From: Pseudoclavibacter sp. AY1H1
GTDB taxonomy: Bacteria; Actinomycetota; Actinomycetes; Actinomycetales; Microbacteriaceae
DNA length: 64,000 bases
Direction of reading: 5' to 3'
Assembly (NCBI RefSeq): GCF_002931055.1
Contig: NZ_PSXX01000004.1
Location: 186,001 to 250,000 of the forward strand
Shown here: piece after piece, positions 17,217 to 25,483 of the stretch
How the letters are laid out: every line of letters begins with the position of its first letter
Position numbering within the stretch: the first letter of the stretch is position 1
Notes under the pieces: generated by a model
Told to the model about the DNA's origin: nothing
Seen by the model: only the letters and a program-made list of their open reading frames with translations
Database searches by the model: none
Translations under genes and position numbers: made by a program

Positions 17217-17526
17217 AGCGACTCGTGATCGCAACGAAGCGGTCGCCAGTCGTGATGACCTGCGAGCCGGGGACGAGGGCTCGAGCCGCCACATCCTTCC
17301 AGGTCGCATAGTGCGCCGCACGACGGTGCTCGAGGGTGAAGGCGACCTCGTCGCGGTAGATCTCGTAGAACCCGTACTGACGAGCCTCTCGGTCGATCTC
17401 GATGACATCGAAACTCAGGCAGCCGACCTCGTCGCGCACGGAGGACTCCGCGTTCTCCGTGATCGCTGCCAGGAATTCGCTGACGTATTGTTCCTGCACT
17501 TCAACCGTGACCCAGACGCTGAACAT
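17215..17526 (-). CDS. ABM-domain protein (antibiotic biosynthesis monooxygenase fold)
   Basis: 103-residue ferredoxin-like ABM protein of the YgiN/LsrG type: the N-terminal strand FSVWVTVEVQ, then DEVGCLSFDV and FYEIYRDEVAFTLEHR. Such proteins act as small quinol monooxygenases or as isomerases, usually dimeric and cofactor-free. Divergent from the Ldh-type gene with an operator between them, so part of the same regulon. A second ABM domain is fused to a cupin three genes further along. The substrate is unknown. Confidence 0.8.
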   Translation of the reverse strand: MFSVWVTVEVQEQYVSEFLAAITENAESSVRDEVGCLSFDVIEIDREARQYGFYEIYRDEVAFTLEHRRAAHYATWKDVAARALVPGSQVITTGDRFVAITSR

Positions 17527-17543
17527 GTACTCTCCCTCTTGCT

Positions 17544-17567
17544 AGGTATACCTGAAGGTGTACCCTA
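17544..17567. promoter_or_regulatory. Second GntR operator, between ABM and dehydrogenase genes
   Basis: AGGTATACCT at 17544-17553, identical to the decamer at 16430-16439, followed by a related half-site AAGGTGTACCCTAA. It lies between two divergent genes and suggests joint control by the regulator at 16462. Confidence 0.6.
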
Positions 17568-17609
17568 ACTCATGCACCAACGATGGTGCTGGTTCCGAGA
17601 GGTCGAAGA

Positions 17610-18677
17610 ATGCAGACGATAAGCCCCCAGGGAGTTCGCGTTGAAGCCGCGGTGTGGCGTGTTTTCGCGTCGAGCGTGCTCCAGTTCCACCACTTGAAGG
17701 AAGCCGACGCTGATCTGGTCGCGGACAGCTTGGTGCAGGCCGATATGTGGGGGCATCAGTCGCATGGGCTGCTGCGCCTTCCCTGGTACGTGGCTCGCCT
17801 GAGAACCGGAGCGATGCAGGCCTCCGCAACCCCCACGACGCTCGTGGACACGGGCAGTCTCCTCCTGATCGATGGGCACGATGGAGTTGGACAGGTCCTG
17901 ACTGAGCGTGCACGCAAGGAGGCCGTGACTCGGGCTCGCGTGCATGGCATCGGCGCCGTCGGCGTTCGCAATTCGAACCACTTCGGGACGGCCATGTACT
18001 TCACCCGCCGCGCGGCGCACGACGGTTGCGTCTCCATCCTGACCACCAATGCGTCCCCGGCGATGGCGCCGTGGGGTGGCCGCGAGAAGCGTGTGGGCAC
18101 CAACCCATGGTCGATCGCGGCACCGAATGGCGACGGTGTGATCTCGCTCGATATCGCGAACACCGCCGTGGCGCGCGGGAAGATCTACCTTGCCCGCCAG
18201 CGGGAAGAGCCGATTCCCTCCACTTGGGCGCTCACGCCGGACGGTGCTCCGACCACTGACGCTGGCGAAGCCGTACACGGCGTGATCTTGCCTATGGCTG
18301 GCCACAAGGGATACGCCATCAGCTTCATGATGGACGTGCTTTCCGGCGCGCTCACGGGGAGCAAAGTTGGCCGGAGCGTCCACGGGCCGTACGAGGCGGA
18401 CAAGCCCTCCGGGGCTGGGCACCTCTTCCTCGCCATCGACGTCGCAACCCTGGGCTCCCCGGACGAGTTCCAATCCAGGGTCCAGCAGATGATCGACGAG
18501 GTCCACGACACCCCGCTCGCGCAGGGGCATGAACGCATCTACTACCCCGGCGAGATCGAGGACGAATCGGCAGCAGCGAACGCCGCTGCTGGCGGCATCA
18601 TCCTCCCCGCGAACACCTGGGACGACCTGGCGGAACTCGCGAGCGAAGCGCGCATCGCGCTCCCCCACCGCAGCTAA
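17610..18677 (+). CDS. Malate/L-lactate dehydrogenase (Ldh_2) family oxidoreductase
   Basis: 355 residues from the ATG at 17610, which has GAGAGG upstream; an in-frame start nine codons earlier is less likely. NAD(P)-dependent Ldh_2 fold, unrelated to classical lactate dehydrogenase: HQSHGLLRLPWYV, RNSNHFGTAMYF, NASPAMAPWGG, and C-terminal GHKGYAISFMMDVLSG. The family oxidises 2-hydroxy acids (malate, L-lactate, sulfolactate, ureidoglycolate). It leads an operon with an aldehyde dehydrogenase and a cupin-ABM fusion. The fucose route in this window ends in L-lactate, but a link is speculative. Confidence 0.87.
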   Translation: MQTISPQGVRVEAAVWRVFASSVLQFHHLKEADADLVADSLVQADMWGHQSHGLLRLPWYVARLRTGAMQASATPTTLVDTGSLLLIDGHDGVGQVLTERARKEAVTRARVHGIGAVGVRNSNHFGTAMYFTRRAAHDGCVSILTTNASPAMAPWGGREKRVGTNPWSIAAPNGDGVISLDIANTAVARGKIYLARQREEPIPSTWALTPDGAPTTDAGEAVHGVILPMAGHKGYAISFMMDVLSGALTGSKVGRSVHGPYEADKPSGAGHLFLAIDVATLGSPDEFQSRVQQMIDEVHDTPLAQGHERIYYPGEIEDESAAANAAAGGIILPANTWDDLAELASEARIALPHRS

Positions 18678-18706
18678 CTCACTTCAAAGAAGAACGGAAG
18701 AGAACA

Positions 18707-20080
18707 ATGCCTACCGCTATCAACCCGACAACCGGCCAGAACATTGCCGACTACCCGCTGCACACCCCTGAGGACGTTGACCGCGCTCTAACCGCAGCGG
18801 TCACCGCGCAGCGGACGTGGCGGACGACACCCCTCGAAGAGCGCACGCAGCTGCTCACTCGCATCGCCGCGACACTTCGCAGCGGTGTCGACGAATACGC
18901 GGCGCTCATCACCGATGAGATGGGAAAGCCCATCGCTGAGGCGCGCGGCGAGATCCTCAAGTCCGCCAAGACCCTCGACTACTACGCCGAGCACGCGGCG
19001 TCGTACCTTGCATTCGAGGAGATCGAGTCGAACGCCACAACCTCCGGCGTGGAGTTCGATCCGCTCGGCGTGGTCCTGGCGATCATGCCCTGGAACTACC
19101 CGTTCTGGCAGTTCTTCCGCTTCGCAGCGCCCGCCCTCGCTGCTGGCAACGGCGCGATTCTCAAGCACGCCAACAACGTCCCCGGCAGTGCTCTCGTCAT
19201 CCAGAAGATCATGGACGAGGCCGGCACCCCAGCCGGACTCTTCTCGACGCTCATCATCAACGCGTCCGAGGTCAAGGGCATCATCGAGGACGAGCGCATC
19301 GCCGCGGTCACCCTCACCGGCTCTACCGAAGTCGGCGCACTCGTCGCCGCGCAGGCGGGCAGCGTCCTCAAGAAGCAGGTCCTCGAGCTTGGCGGCTCCG
19401 ACCCCTTCATCGTGGCAGCAGATGCAGACCTCGAGGCCGCATCCACTGTTGCCGTCAGCTCCCGCTTCAACACCACCGGGCAGTCCTGCGTCAACGCGAA
19501 GCGCTTCCTCGTGGACGAGAGCATCGCGGACGAGTTCGTGAGACTCTTCACCGAGAAAGCTGCTGCTCTGGTCGTTGGAGACCCTCGCCGCGAGGAAACG
19601 CAGATCGGCCCCATGGCACGTGGCAACCTCCGAGACGCTCTGCACGAGCAGGTCGAGCGCACGCTCGAGTCCGGGGCAACGGCGCTCATCGGAGGCGCGA
19701 TCCCGGACGGCCCTGGCTACTTCTACCCGCCAACGATCCTCGACCACGTCAAGCCGGGCAGTGCCGCGTTCGACGAAGAGACCTTCGGCCCCGTCGCTTC
19801 CGTCACTCGCGTCGCCAACATCGATGAGGCCGTCGAGCTCGCAAACTCCAGTGAATACGGGCTCGGGGCGACGATCTTCTCTCGCGACGTCGACGCTGCT
19901 CGAGCCACCGCACGACGAGTTGACTCGGGAGCCGTGTTCATCAACGGCCAGGTCGCCTCCGACCCGCGCCTGCCCTTCGGCGGCATCAAGCGATCCGGCT
20001 ACGGGCGCGAGCTCTCCGGATACGGCATCCGCGAGTTCGTGAACGTCAAGACGATCTGGATCGGACCGGTCAGCGAATGA
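18707..20080 (+). CDS. NAD(P)-dependent aldehyde dehydrogenase (succinate-semialdehyde dehydrogenase-like)
   Basis: 457-residue ALDH. The catalytic nucleophile is Cys261 in TTGQSCVNAKRF and the general base Glu227 in LELGGSDPF; PWNYPFWQ and FGGIKRSGYGREL complete the family pattern. The N-terminus and length resemble the shorter GabD-type succinate-semialdehyde dehydrogenases. The gene follows the Ldh-type gene by 29 bp and overlaps the next by 4 bp, so it processes an aldehyde in the same pathway. Specificity cannot be read from the sequence. Confidence 0.88.
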   Translation: MPTAINPTTGQNIADYPLHTPEDVDRALTAAVTAQRTWRTTPLEERTQLLTRIAATLRSGVDEYAALITDEMGKPIAEARGEILKSAKTLDYYAEHAASYLAFEEIESNATTSGVEFDPLGVVLAIMPWNYPFWQFFRFAAPALAAGNGAILKHANNVPGSALVIQKIMDEAGTPAGLFSTLIINASEVKGIIEDERIAAVTLTGSTEVGALVAAQAGSVLKKQVLELGGSDPFIVAADADLEAASTVAVSSRFNTTGQSCVNAKRFLVDESIADEFVRLFTEKAAALVVGDPRREETQIGPMARGNLRDALHEQVERTLESGATALIGGAIPDGPGYFYPPTILDHVKPGSAAFDEETFGPVASVTRVANIDEAVELANSSEYGLGATIFSRDVDAARATARRVDSGAVFINGQVASDPRLPFGGIKRSGYGRELSGYGIREFVNVKTIWIGPVSE

Positions 20081-20814
20081 GCCCCATCAGCTCCTACCAG
20101 CCCCATGTCTTTCGACCGGAAGAGCTGCCCTCAAAGAATCGCGGCGGTGGTGCACGCACCATCCCCCTCGTCACCTACGGCCGAGGCGCGACTTCCTACC
20201 TCAACGGCATGACGATCTTCGACCCCGGCGCCCAGATCGGCCACCACACCCACAATGTGGCCGAATCCGTCATCGTCATCGAAGGTCGCGCCATCGTCGA
20301 CATCGACGGCGAACGCTCGGAGCTCAACACCTTTGACACCACCTTCGTGCCCGCGAACATTCCCCACCACTTCGAGAACATCTCGGCCACCGAGCCCATG
20401 AGAATCCTCTGGATCTACGGATCGATCGATTCCACACGCACGCTCATCGACAGCGGTGAGCACGGGCGAATCGACGGGGAATCGGCCGACAGCGCTGGCC
20501 CCTCCGGTCTCGACTCTGTCACCGAAGTCGCGACCTTGAGAGTCCATGACGGACACCAGGCGGCGTTCGAGCGCGCCGTCGCAAGAGCAGCCCCCTTGTT
20601 CCAGCGAACTGCCGGTGCGCGCACCTTCGCGCTCGAGTCTGTCGCAGAGGACGCCACCGAGTACCGGCTCATCGTGCGATGGGAGTCCGTCGACCACCAC
20701 ATGGTCATCTTCCGGGAGTCTCCCGAATTCCAGGAATGGCGAGCCCTCGTGGGCGAACACCTCGCCGAACCGCCTCGTGTCGAGCATCTCAAGAACGTCT
20801 TGACGGCGTTCTGA
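20077..20814 (+). CDS. Cupin-ABM fusion protein
   Basis: 245 residues joining two domains that are usually separate. Residues 1-125 form a cupin with metal-binding residues in GHHTHNVAESVIVIEG and in PANIPHHFENI. Residues about 145-240 form an ABM ferredoxin-like domain (VATLRVHDGHQAAFERAV, then YRLIVRWESVDHHMV and FREsPEFQEWR-like sequence). Coupled by ATGA to the aldehyde dehydrogenase. It could be an oxygenase or isomerase acting on a keto-acid intermediate of this operon; neither activity is shown. Confidence 0.8.
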   Translation: MSPISSYQPHVFRPEELPSKNRGGGARTIPLVTYGRGATSYLNGMTIFDPGAQIGHHTHNVAESVIVIEGRAIVDIDGERSELNTFDTTFVPANIPHHFENISATEPMRILWIYGSIDSTRTLIDSGEHGRIDGESADSAGPSGLDSVTEVATLRVHDGHQAAFERAVARAAPLFQRTAGARTFALESVAEDATEYRLIVRWESVDHHMVIFRESPEFQEWRALVGEHLAEPPRVEHLKNVLTAF

Positions 20815-20824
20815 CTCCCGGTCT

Positions 20825-20872
20825 GCTTTGTGGTGCACGCCCCGTCGTGCCTCAGCATGTGCACCACAAAGC
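20825..20872. terminator. Hairpin between the cupin-ABM and IclR genes
   Basis: Perfect 14-bp arms (20825-20838 and 20859-20872) with a 20-nt loop, located between convergent genes. Confidence 0.75.
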
Positions 20873-20889
20873 TCCCGTCGGGGCTGTCC

Positions 20890-21639
20890 CTAACGCCCGA
20901 GCGCACCCGAGATCCCACGCGCCGCCATCCGCACCCCGAGTGCGAACTGCGGCTCGGCGAGGCGCTCGACGTGCGCGATGATCGACACCGCCGCGACGAC
21001 CTCGCCGTGCGCATCCACCACCGGAGCGGCCATCGAGAACGCACCAGGCGTCATCTCCTCGACCGACCTGGAGAGGCCCGTCGCCCGGATCTCCGCGAGC
21101 CGGCGCCGAAGTGCCTTCTCCTCGGTGATCGTGTTCGGCAGGTACTGCCGCGGCTTCGACGCGACGACCTCGTCGAAGACCTCGATGGGCGAATGCGCGA
21201 GCAGCACCAGCCCGACACCCGTCGCGTGCAGGGGCAGCCGCGTGCCGACATCCGAGATGACCCGCACCGCGTTCGGGCTCGAGATGCGCTCGAGGTAGAC
21301 CGCGCCGAGGCCGTCCCGCACCGCGATGTGCACGTTCTCCTCCGTTGCCTCCAGGAGATCCTCGAGATATGGCCGCGCGATGGCGCGCAAGCGCTCGACC
21401 GTCGTCCGCCGCGCCCCGAGGCGCCACAGCTTGATGCCGACCCGGTAGGTGCCCGACTCCGTACGCTCGAGCCCACCCCACTCGGTCCAGGACGCGAGCA
21501 TGCGGTGCGCCGTCGACACCGGCAGGTTCGCCGCCGCCGCGACCTGCGTGAGCGTCAGCTCCTCACGAGCCGCGAACGCGTCGACGATCGCGAACAGCTT
21601 CTGCGCCACACTGCGCTCATCACCACCGCCACCGGACAT
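20890..21639 (-). CDS. IclR-family transcriptional regulator
   Basis: 249 residues from the ATG at 21639. The open frame extends much further back, across the neighbouring dioxygenase gene, but only as its shadow. The N-terminal winged helix (LTLTQVAAAANLPVSTAHRM) is followed by an IclR effector domain (LEDLLEATEENVHIAV, HATGVGLVLLA, GAFSMAAPVVD). It is divergent from an extradiol-dioxygenase-like gene and so probably regulates ring cleavage. The effector is unknown. Confidence 0.9.
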   Translation of the reverse strand: MSGGGGDERSVAQKLFAIVDAFAAREELTLTQVAAAANLPVSTAHRMLASWTEWGGLERTESGTYRVGIKLWRLGARRTTVERLRAIARPYLEDLLEATEENVHIAVRDGLGAVYLERISSPNAVRVISDVGTRLPLHATGVGLVLLAHSPIEVFDEVVASKPRQYLPNTITEEKALRRRLAEIRATGLSRSVEEMTPGAFSMAAPVVDAHGEVVAAVSIIAHVERLAEPQFALGVRMAARGISGALGR

Positions 21640-21813
21640 GCCGCAATGGTAGCCGCGAGAGAACCATCCACATCGATGATGCTCGCCATCATGAACTTCA
21701 GCTTCCCTGATATGTGGGTTCCGGACGAAAGTGGTGTTGTGCCCGAGACGGCACATGCAAGCCGCGGCCGAGAACCGCCACAGACGCACCGCACCAGACG
21801 AAAAGGATCGACG

Positions 21814-22836
21814 ATGATCAAACTGCTCTCCCACCTCTCGCACATCGAGATCGCGACGCCAGACGTCGAAGCCTCGGTCACGTTCTACGAGAACGAATTC
21901 GGCCTGCGCGTCGTCGCACGCGAAGACGGCAAGGTCTACCTCCGCTCGTGGGGCGACTACTACACGTACAGCCTCGTCATCGCCGAAGGCCCAGAGGCCG
22001 CCCTCAACGTCATGGGCTGGCGCACCTCCAGCGCCGAGGCACTCGACGAGGCGGCCAAGCGCATCGAAGCCGCCGGCGTGCACGGCGAATGGGCAGACCG
22101 CAGCGTCGGCCACGGCAAGTCGTACACCTTCACCGGGCCGTACGGTCACACGATGGAGCTCTACTGGGACGTTGAGAAGTACCAGGCAGACGCCGAGCAC
22201 GCCTCCGTCTTCCCCGACCGCCCCGAGAAGCGCTCGAAGCACGCCGTCGGCCCCCGCCAGCTCGACCACGTCACCGTCGCCGCCTCCGACGTTCGCGGCT
22301 TCGCGAAGTGGTACAACGAGGTCCTCGGCTTCCGCATCATGGCCTACACGGTGCTCGACGACCACCCCGTCACGGTCTTCTCCGTCCTCACCACCAACGA
22401 GAAGTCGCACGACCTCGGCGTCGTCCTCGACAGCTCGTCGCGCCCCGGCCGCATCAACCACTACGCGTACTGGGTCGACACCCGCGAGGAGCTCCTCCAG
22501 GGCGCCGACGTGCTCATGGAGAACAACATTCCCATCGAGTACGGCCCCTCCATCCACGGCATCGGCGAGCAGAGCTTCCTCTACCTCCGCGACCCCAGCG
22601 GCATGCGCATCGAGGTCAACACGGGCGGCTACCGCAACTACGTGCCCGACTGGGAGCCCAACGACTGGAAGCCCTCCACCGGCTCCAACAACCTCTACCG
22701 CAACGGCGCCATGCCGATCTCGATGACCGAGTCGTTCCCGCCGGACGCCGGACGCCCCACCGCGACCGAGGAGGGCATCCTCCCCGGAACCGAAGAAGCC
22801 ATCCTCAACCCGTACGCAGTGCAGGGCCGCGGTTAG
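21814..22836 (+). CDS. Catechol 2,3-dioxygenase-like extradiol dioxygenase (VOC superfamily)
   Basis: 340 residues from the ATG at 21814, preceded by AAAGGA. Two tandem VOC modules. The second carries the expected Fe(II) ligands: His in RQLDHVTVAASD, His in RINHYAYWVD and Glu in MRIEVNTGG. First-module motifs are SHIEIATPDV and TGPYGHTMELYW. Length and motif order match bacterial catechol 2,3-dioxygenases and homoprotocatechuate 2,3-dioxygenases. The C-terminal tail rich in Pro/Glu is longer than usual. No hydrolase or decarboxylase genes for meta-cleavage products lie next to it, so the aromatic substrate is uncertain. Confidence 0.88.
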   Translation: MIKLLSHLSHIEIATPDVEASVTFYENEFGLRVVAREDGKVYLRSWGDYYTYSLVIAEGPEAALNVMGWRTSSAEALDEAAKRIEAAGVHGEWADRSVGHGKSYTFTGPYGHTMELYWDVEKYQADAEHASVFPDRPEKRSKHAVGPRQLDHVTVAASDVRGFAKWYNEVLGFRIMAYTVLDDHPVTVFSVLTTNEKSHDLGVVLDSSSRPGRINHYAYWVDTREELLQGADVLMENNIPIEYGPSIHGIGEQSFLYLRDPSGMRIEVNTGGYRNYVPDWEPNDWKPSTGSNNLYRNGAMPISMTESFPPDAGRPTATEEGILPGTEEAILNPYAVQGRG

Positions 22837-22898
22837 GTCACTCCGCTCCGGGCAGTGCCCAGCTCGTCGGCTGCTCCACCGGCGAGCTGAGCACGGCA

Positions 22899-22980
22899 CT
22901 CGCACGATCCGCGCGGGCCCCCGCATCCACCAGGTTCCTCCTTTCCTGGTTCCGGATGCGCGGGCCCGCGTCAGTGCGAG
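22899..22980. terminator. Extended hairpin between dioxygenase and SDR genes
   Basis: A long stem runs from 22912-22934 to 22945-22970 with small bulges, enlarged by an outer CTCGCAC/GTGCGAG pair (22899-22905, 22974-22980). It lies between two convergent genes. Confidence 0.7.
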
Positions 22981-23010
22981 CACTCATCTGTGCGTGCGCG
23001 CGTCAGCGCG

Positions 23011-23745
23011 TCAGCGCGTCGGCAGGGCGACCCCGGTGACCTCGGCCAGCTCCGCGATGAGGCGCGACCGGAAGTCCGCGTCACGCACACCGACCGCCGG
23101 CTGCTGCTCGGCGCCGTGGTGCCAGTAGCCGCCCGTGACCTGCAGACTCGGGTCGACCGCCAGACGCTCCTGCGTCTCATGGCCGAGATCGAAGTCATCT
23201 GGCGCCCCTGACCCGCCCATCTTCGTCGCCACCCAGCCCGGGTCGACGGAGTTGGCGAGCACGCGCGGAGCCCACAGCTCGGCGACGCCCGCCGAGAAGG
23301 CCGCGACGAGCAGCTTCGTATCGGAATAGCTCGCCGTAACGGAACCGCCCGACCAGTCGAGCCCCGCGAGCTGTGCCTTGCCGTCTCGGTGCATGCTGCT
23401 GCTGAGGTAGACATGCCGGCTCGGAGTCGTCAGGAGAGCCGTGCAGAGATACGGCGCGACCACGTTGACGGGCAGCAGGCTCGGCCCCGTCAGCACACCG
23501 GCGTTGTGGATGACCGCGTCAATGGCCCGCCCCTCGTTGAGTTCGTCCATCGCGTCGAGCACTGCCCCGCGGTCGGCGAGGTCGGCGATCACCAGGTCCG
23601 CGCCGCGGTCGATGAGCGCCGACACGGCCTCCGCCCGAGCCGCACTCCGCGCGTGCACGATGACCTCGTGCCCCTGACCGAGGAGCGACTCCGCAGTCGC
23701 GTATCCGAGGCCGTCGGTGGAACCGGTGATGAGGATGCGTGTCAT
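23011..23745 (-). CDS. SDR-family oxidoreductase
   Basis: 244-residue short-chain dehydrogenase. The nucleotide-binding motif is TGSTDGLG, NAG occurs in VIHNAGVLTG, and the catalytic residues are in YLSSSMH and YSDTK. The segment after the active site resembles retinol-dehydrogenase/protochlorophyllide-type atypical SDRs (NSVDPGWVATKMGG). It stands alone between a small membrane protein gene and the dioxygenase. Substrate unknown. Confidence 0.85.
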   Translation of the reverse strand: MTRILITGSTDGLGYATAESLLGQGHEVIVHARSAARAEAVSALIDRGADLVIADLADRGAVLDAMDELNEGRAIDAVIHNAGVLTGPSLLPVNVVAPYLCTALLTTPSRHVYLSSSMHRDGKAQLAGLDWSGGSVTASYSDTKLLVAAFSAGVAELWAPRVLANSVDPGWVATKMGGSGAPDDFDLGHETQERLAVDPSLQVTGGYWHHGAEQQPAVGVRDADFRSRLIAELAEVTGVALPTR

Positions 23746-23886
23746 CGCCCCATCCTCACACCCCGACCGCTCAGCGCGCTCATACTCCGTCGGGGCCCGG
23801 CGCAGGAGGTATATTCACTGGAAACTGACGCGGTCGACCCGGTCGCCGTGACCCCCCATTCGCTTCCCTGGCCTGAAGAGACGAAC

Positions 23887-24129
23887 ATGACACGACAAGA
23901 AGTTCTCGCCCTCGGATACCTCATCGCGGGACTCGCGCTCGGCGTGATCGCCGTCATCGCAGACCTCATGGGCGGACCCGCCTACCTGCACGCCCTATCC
24001 TGGGTCGGCGGATTCGCCGGCGGCTACGGCCTGATCACGATCATCAAGAGCGCGCGACAGCGCCGACGGCACCCGCTCGGGACCAAGGACTACGAGCCGG
24101 ACACGAGCAACCCGCCGCACCTCACCTGA
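23887..24129 (+). CDS. Small two-helix membrane protein
   Basis: 80 residues with two hydrophobic segments (about 8-27 and 33-52, separated by a short DLMGGPAYLH turn) and a basic, then acidic, cytoplasmic tail ending in NPPHLT. The reading frame is open further upstream, but the hydrophobic region begins right after this ATG. I do not recognise the family. Divergent from the SDR gene, convergent with the IclR gene 15 bp away. Confidence 0.6.
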   Translation: MTRQEVLALGYLIAGLALGVIAVIADLMGGPAYLHALSWVGGFAGGYGLITIIKSARQRRRHPLGTKDYEPDTSNPPHLT

Positions 24130-24144
24130 GTCCCCGCGGCCGGG

Positions 24145-24927
24145 CTACCCGCCGAAGATGCGGCGGGTGATCTCGGCAGCGGACCTCTCGAGGAGCAGCC
24201 GCAGGCGCGGCTCATCCTGAGGGCGATCCTCCGACCAGGTGACCGCGATCGCAGCCGCCGGCCACCCAGTGTGGTCGAGCACTGGCATCCCCACCGAGCG
24301 CATCCCCACCGACACCTCGCCGTTCTCCGACGCCAGCGACCCGCTGCGGACCCCGTCGAGCACCGCCCGCAGCTCGCGCGGAGTCCTCGGGCCGCGACCC
24401 GTGCGATCCGCGAACGAAGACGCATCCGGGAACAGCGCACGCACCTGCTTCTGCGGCAGGGCCGCGAGCATCGCACGACCGGACGCGGTGAGGTGCGCAG
24501 GCAGACGCACCCCCACGTCGGCGACCAGAACCGGCCGACGTGGTGCGCGCTCGTCGACGATGTAGAGCACATCCCGGCCGCTCATCACCGCGAGGTGCGC
24601 GCTCTCCCCCACCTGGTCGACGAGGTCGGCGACCACCTGATGGCCGACCCGCGCGAGCGGCTCCTGCCGCGCGTATCCGCCAGCCAACTCGAACACGGCC
24701 GTGCCGAGACCCCAGCGACGCTCGCCGCGCAGATGCACGACGAAGCGGTGCTCGAGCAGCGTCGTCAGCAGGTGGTAGACGCTCGAGCGCGGGATGCCGA
24801 GCTGCGTCGCGATCGTGCTCGCCGCAACCGGCCCCCGCTGGCGACTCAGGAAGCTGAGGATCGCGAGCGTCTGGTCGGCCGCCGGCACCTGGGCGCGACC
24901 GGCAGCCTTGCCGCCGGCTGCCGTCAC
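24145..24927 (-). CDS. IclR-family transcriptional regulator near histidine ammonia-lyase
   Basis: 260 residues from a GTG at 24927; upstream codons in frame are repeat sequence and lack the domain. Winged helix VAASTIATQLGIPRSSVYHL, then the effector domain (GESAHLAVMSGRDVLYIVDE, LTASGRAMLAALP, VGMRSVGMPVLD). It is separated from the divergent hutH gene by the repeat-filled gap at 24928-25483 and is the obvious candidate regulator of it. Urocanate or histidine would be a reasonable effector, unproven. Confidence 0.85.
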   Translation of the reverse strand: MTAAGGKAAGRAQVPAADQTLAILSFLSRQRGPVAASTIATQLGIPRSSVYHLLTTLLEHRFVVHLRGERRWGLGTAVFELAGGYARQEPLARVGHQVVADLVDQVGESAHLAVMSGRDVLYIVDERAPRRPVLVADVGVRLPAHLTASGRAMLAALPQKQVRALFPDASSFADRTGRGPRTPRELRAVLDGVRSGSLASENGEVSVGMRSVGMPVLDHTGWPAAAIAVTWSEDRPQDEPRLRLLLERSAAEITRRIFGG

Positions 24928-24975
24928 GGGCTCATCTCGGCAATGCCCTCGAGCGACCTCGACCTGGCCGCGTGC

Positions 24976-25054
24976 GTGACCAACATCAGTGCAAAAACCG
25001 GCCCGAACCGCGCCGAACCCCCTCGGACGGCAGATATTGCACGCAAGTTGGTCA
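24976..25054. repeat. 79-bp inverted-end repeat, unit A
   Basis: Begins GTGACCAACATCAGTG and ends ACGCAAGTTGGTCA, so its two ends can pair (TGACCAAC with GTTGGTCA). The interior differs from the other units. Confidence 0.8.
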
Positions 25055-25113
25055 GGCGCGCGGGCGACTCCGCCGGGCCCGCCGCGTCCGCCGGGCACGG
25101 CTCCCGGGCAGCC

Positions 25114-25192
25114 GTGACCAACATGAGTGACAAGAGCGACCCGAACCGCAGCAAACGGCCTCTAGTGGCGGGTATCTCACGCAAGTTGGTCA
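25114..25192. repeat. 79-bp inverted-end repeat, unit B
   Basis: Same length and ends as unit A (GTGACCAACATGAGTG; CACGCAAGTTGGTCA), starting 138 bp later. The sequence after it (GGCGCGCGGGCGAC) is also shared with unit A, so the copied segment extends past the palindrome. Confidence 0.8.
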
Positions 25193-25278
25193 GGCGCGCG
25201 GGCGACCCCGCCGGGCCCGTCGCGTCCGCCGTGTCCGCCGCGGCCGACGGCTCCGCCGGGTCCGGCTCCCGGGCGCGC

Positions 25279-25357
25279 GTGACCAACATCAGTGATGAAA
25301 GCGGCCCGACCCGCGCTACGGGGTCCCGAGTGGCGGTTATCTCACGAATGTTGGACA
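25279..25357. repeat. 79-bp inverted-end repeat, unit C
   Basis: Starts 165 bp after unit B with GTGACCAACATCAGTG and ends CACGAATGTTGGACA. Both arms carry the ACAT/ATGT pair, a change on one side matched on the other, which keeps the stem. Confidence 0.75.
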
Positions 25358-25483
25358 CCGGGTCGACCGTCGGCAGCGCACGCGCGAGCTGGCCCGCCAG
25401 CGCGGGCATTCTGTCTGGGATCACAGACACCAAGTCTCCTCCCGGCGCTGACGATGCGCAACGGGTGGGGTGGAATCGAGGTC

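Larger units (their letters stand above)
24928..25483. repeat. Repeat-filled intergenic region between IclR and hutH
   Basis: This 556-bp gap holds three 79-bp inverted-repeat-ended units (listed separately) separated by GC-rich spacers that are themselves similar (runs of GCCGGGCCCG and TCCGCCG). The last 125 bp before hutH contains no further copy. On the minus strand a 169-codon frame crosses all three units in one phase and ends in a GTGA overlap with the IclR start. Its codons include ATA and AGA, rare elsewhere in this window, so I treat the region as repeat DNA and not as a gene. Confidence 0.8.

Noticed and set aside
20890-22983. A 697-codon minus-strand frame extending the IclR gene
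   Set aside because: The IclR domain starts at the ATG at 21639. The upstream part is only the reverse of the dioxygenase gene.
24976-25357. CRISPR array
   Set aside because: Only three units, 79 bp long with pairing ends and diverged interiors, spacers similar to each other, and no cas genes.
24924-25433. A 169-codon repeat protein crossing the three 79-bp units
   Set aside because: The inverted-repeat structure explains the sequence better, and the frame uses codons rare in this window (ATA, AGA). Kept as a finding because the phase is preserved and it touches the IclR start.
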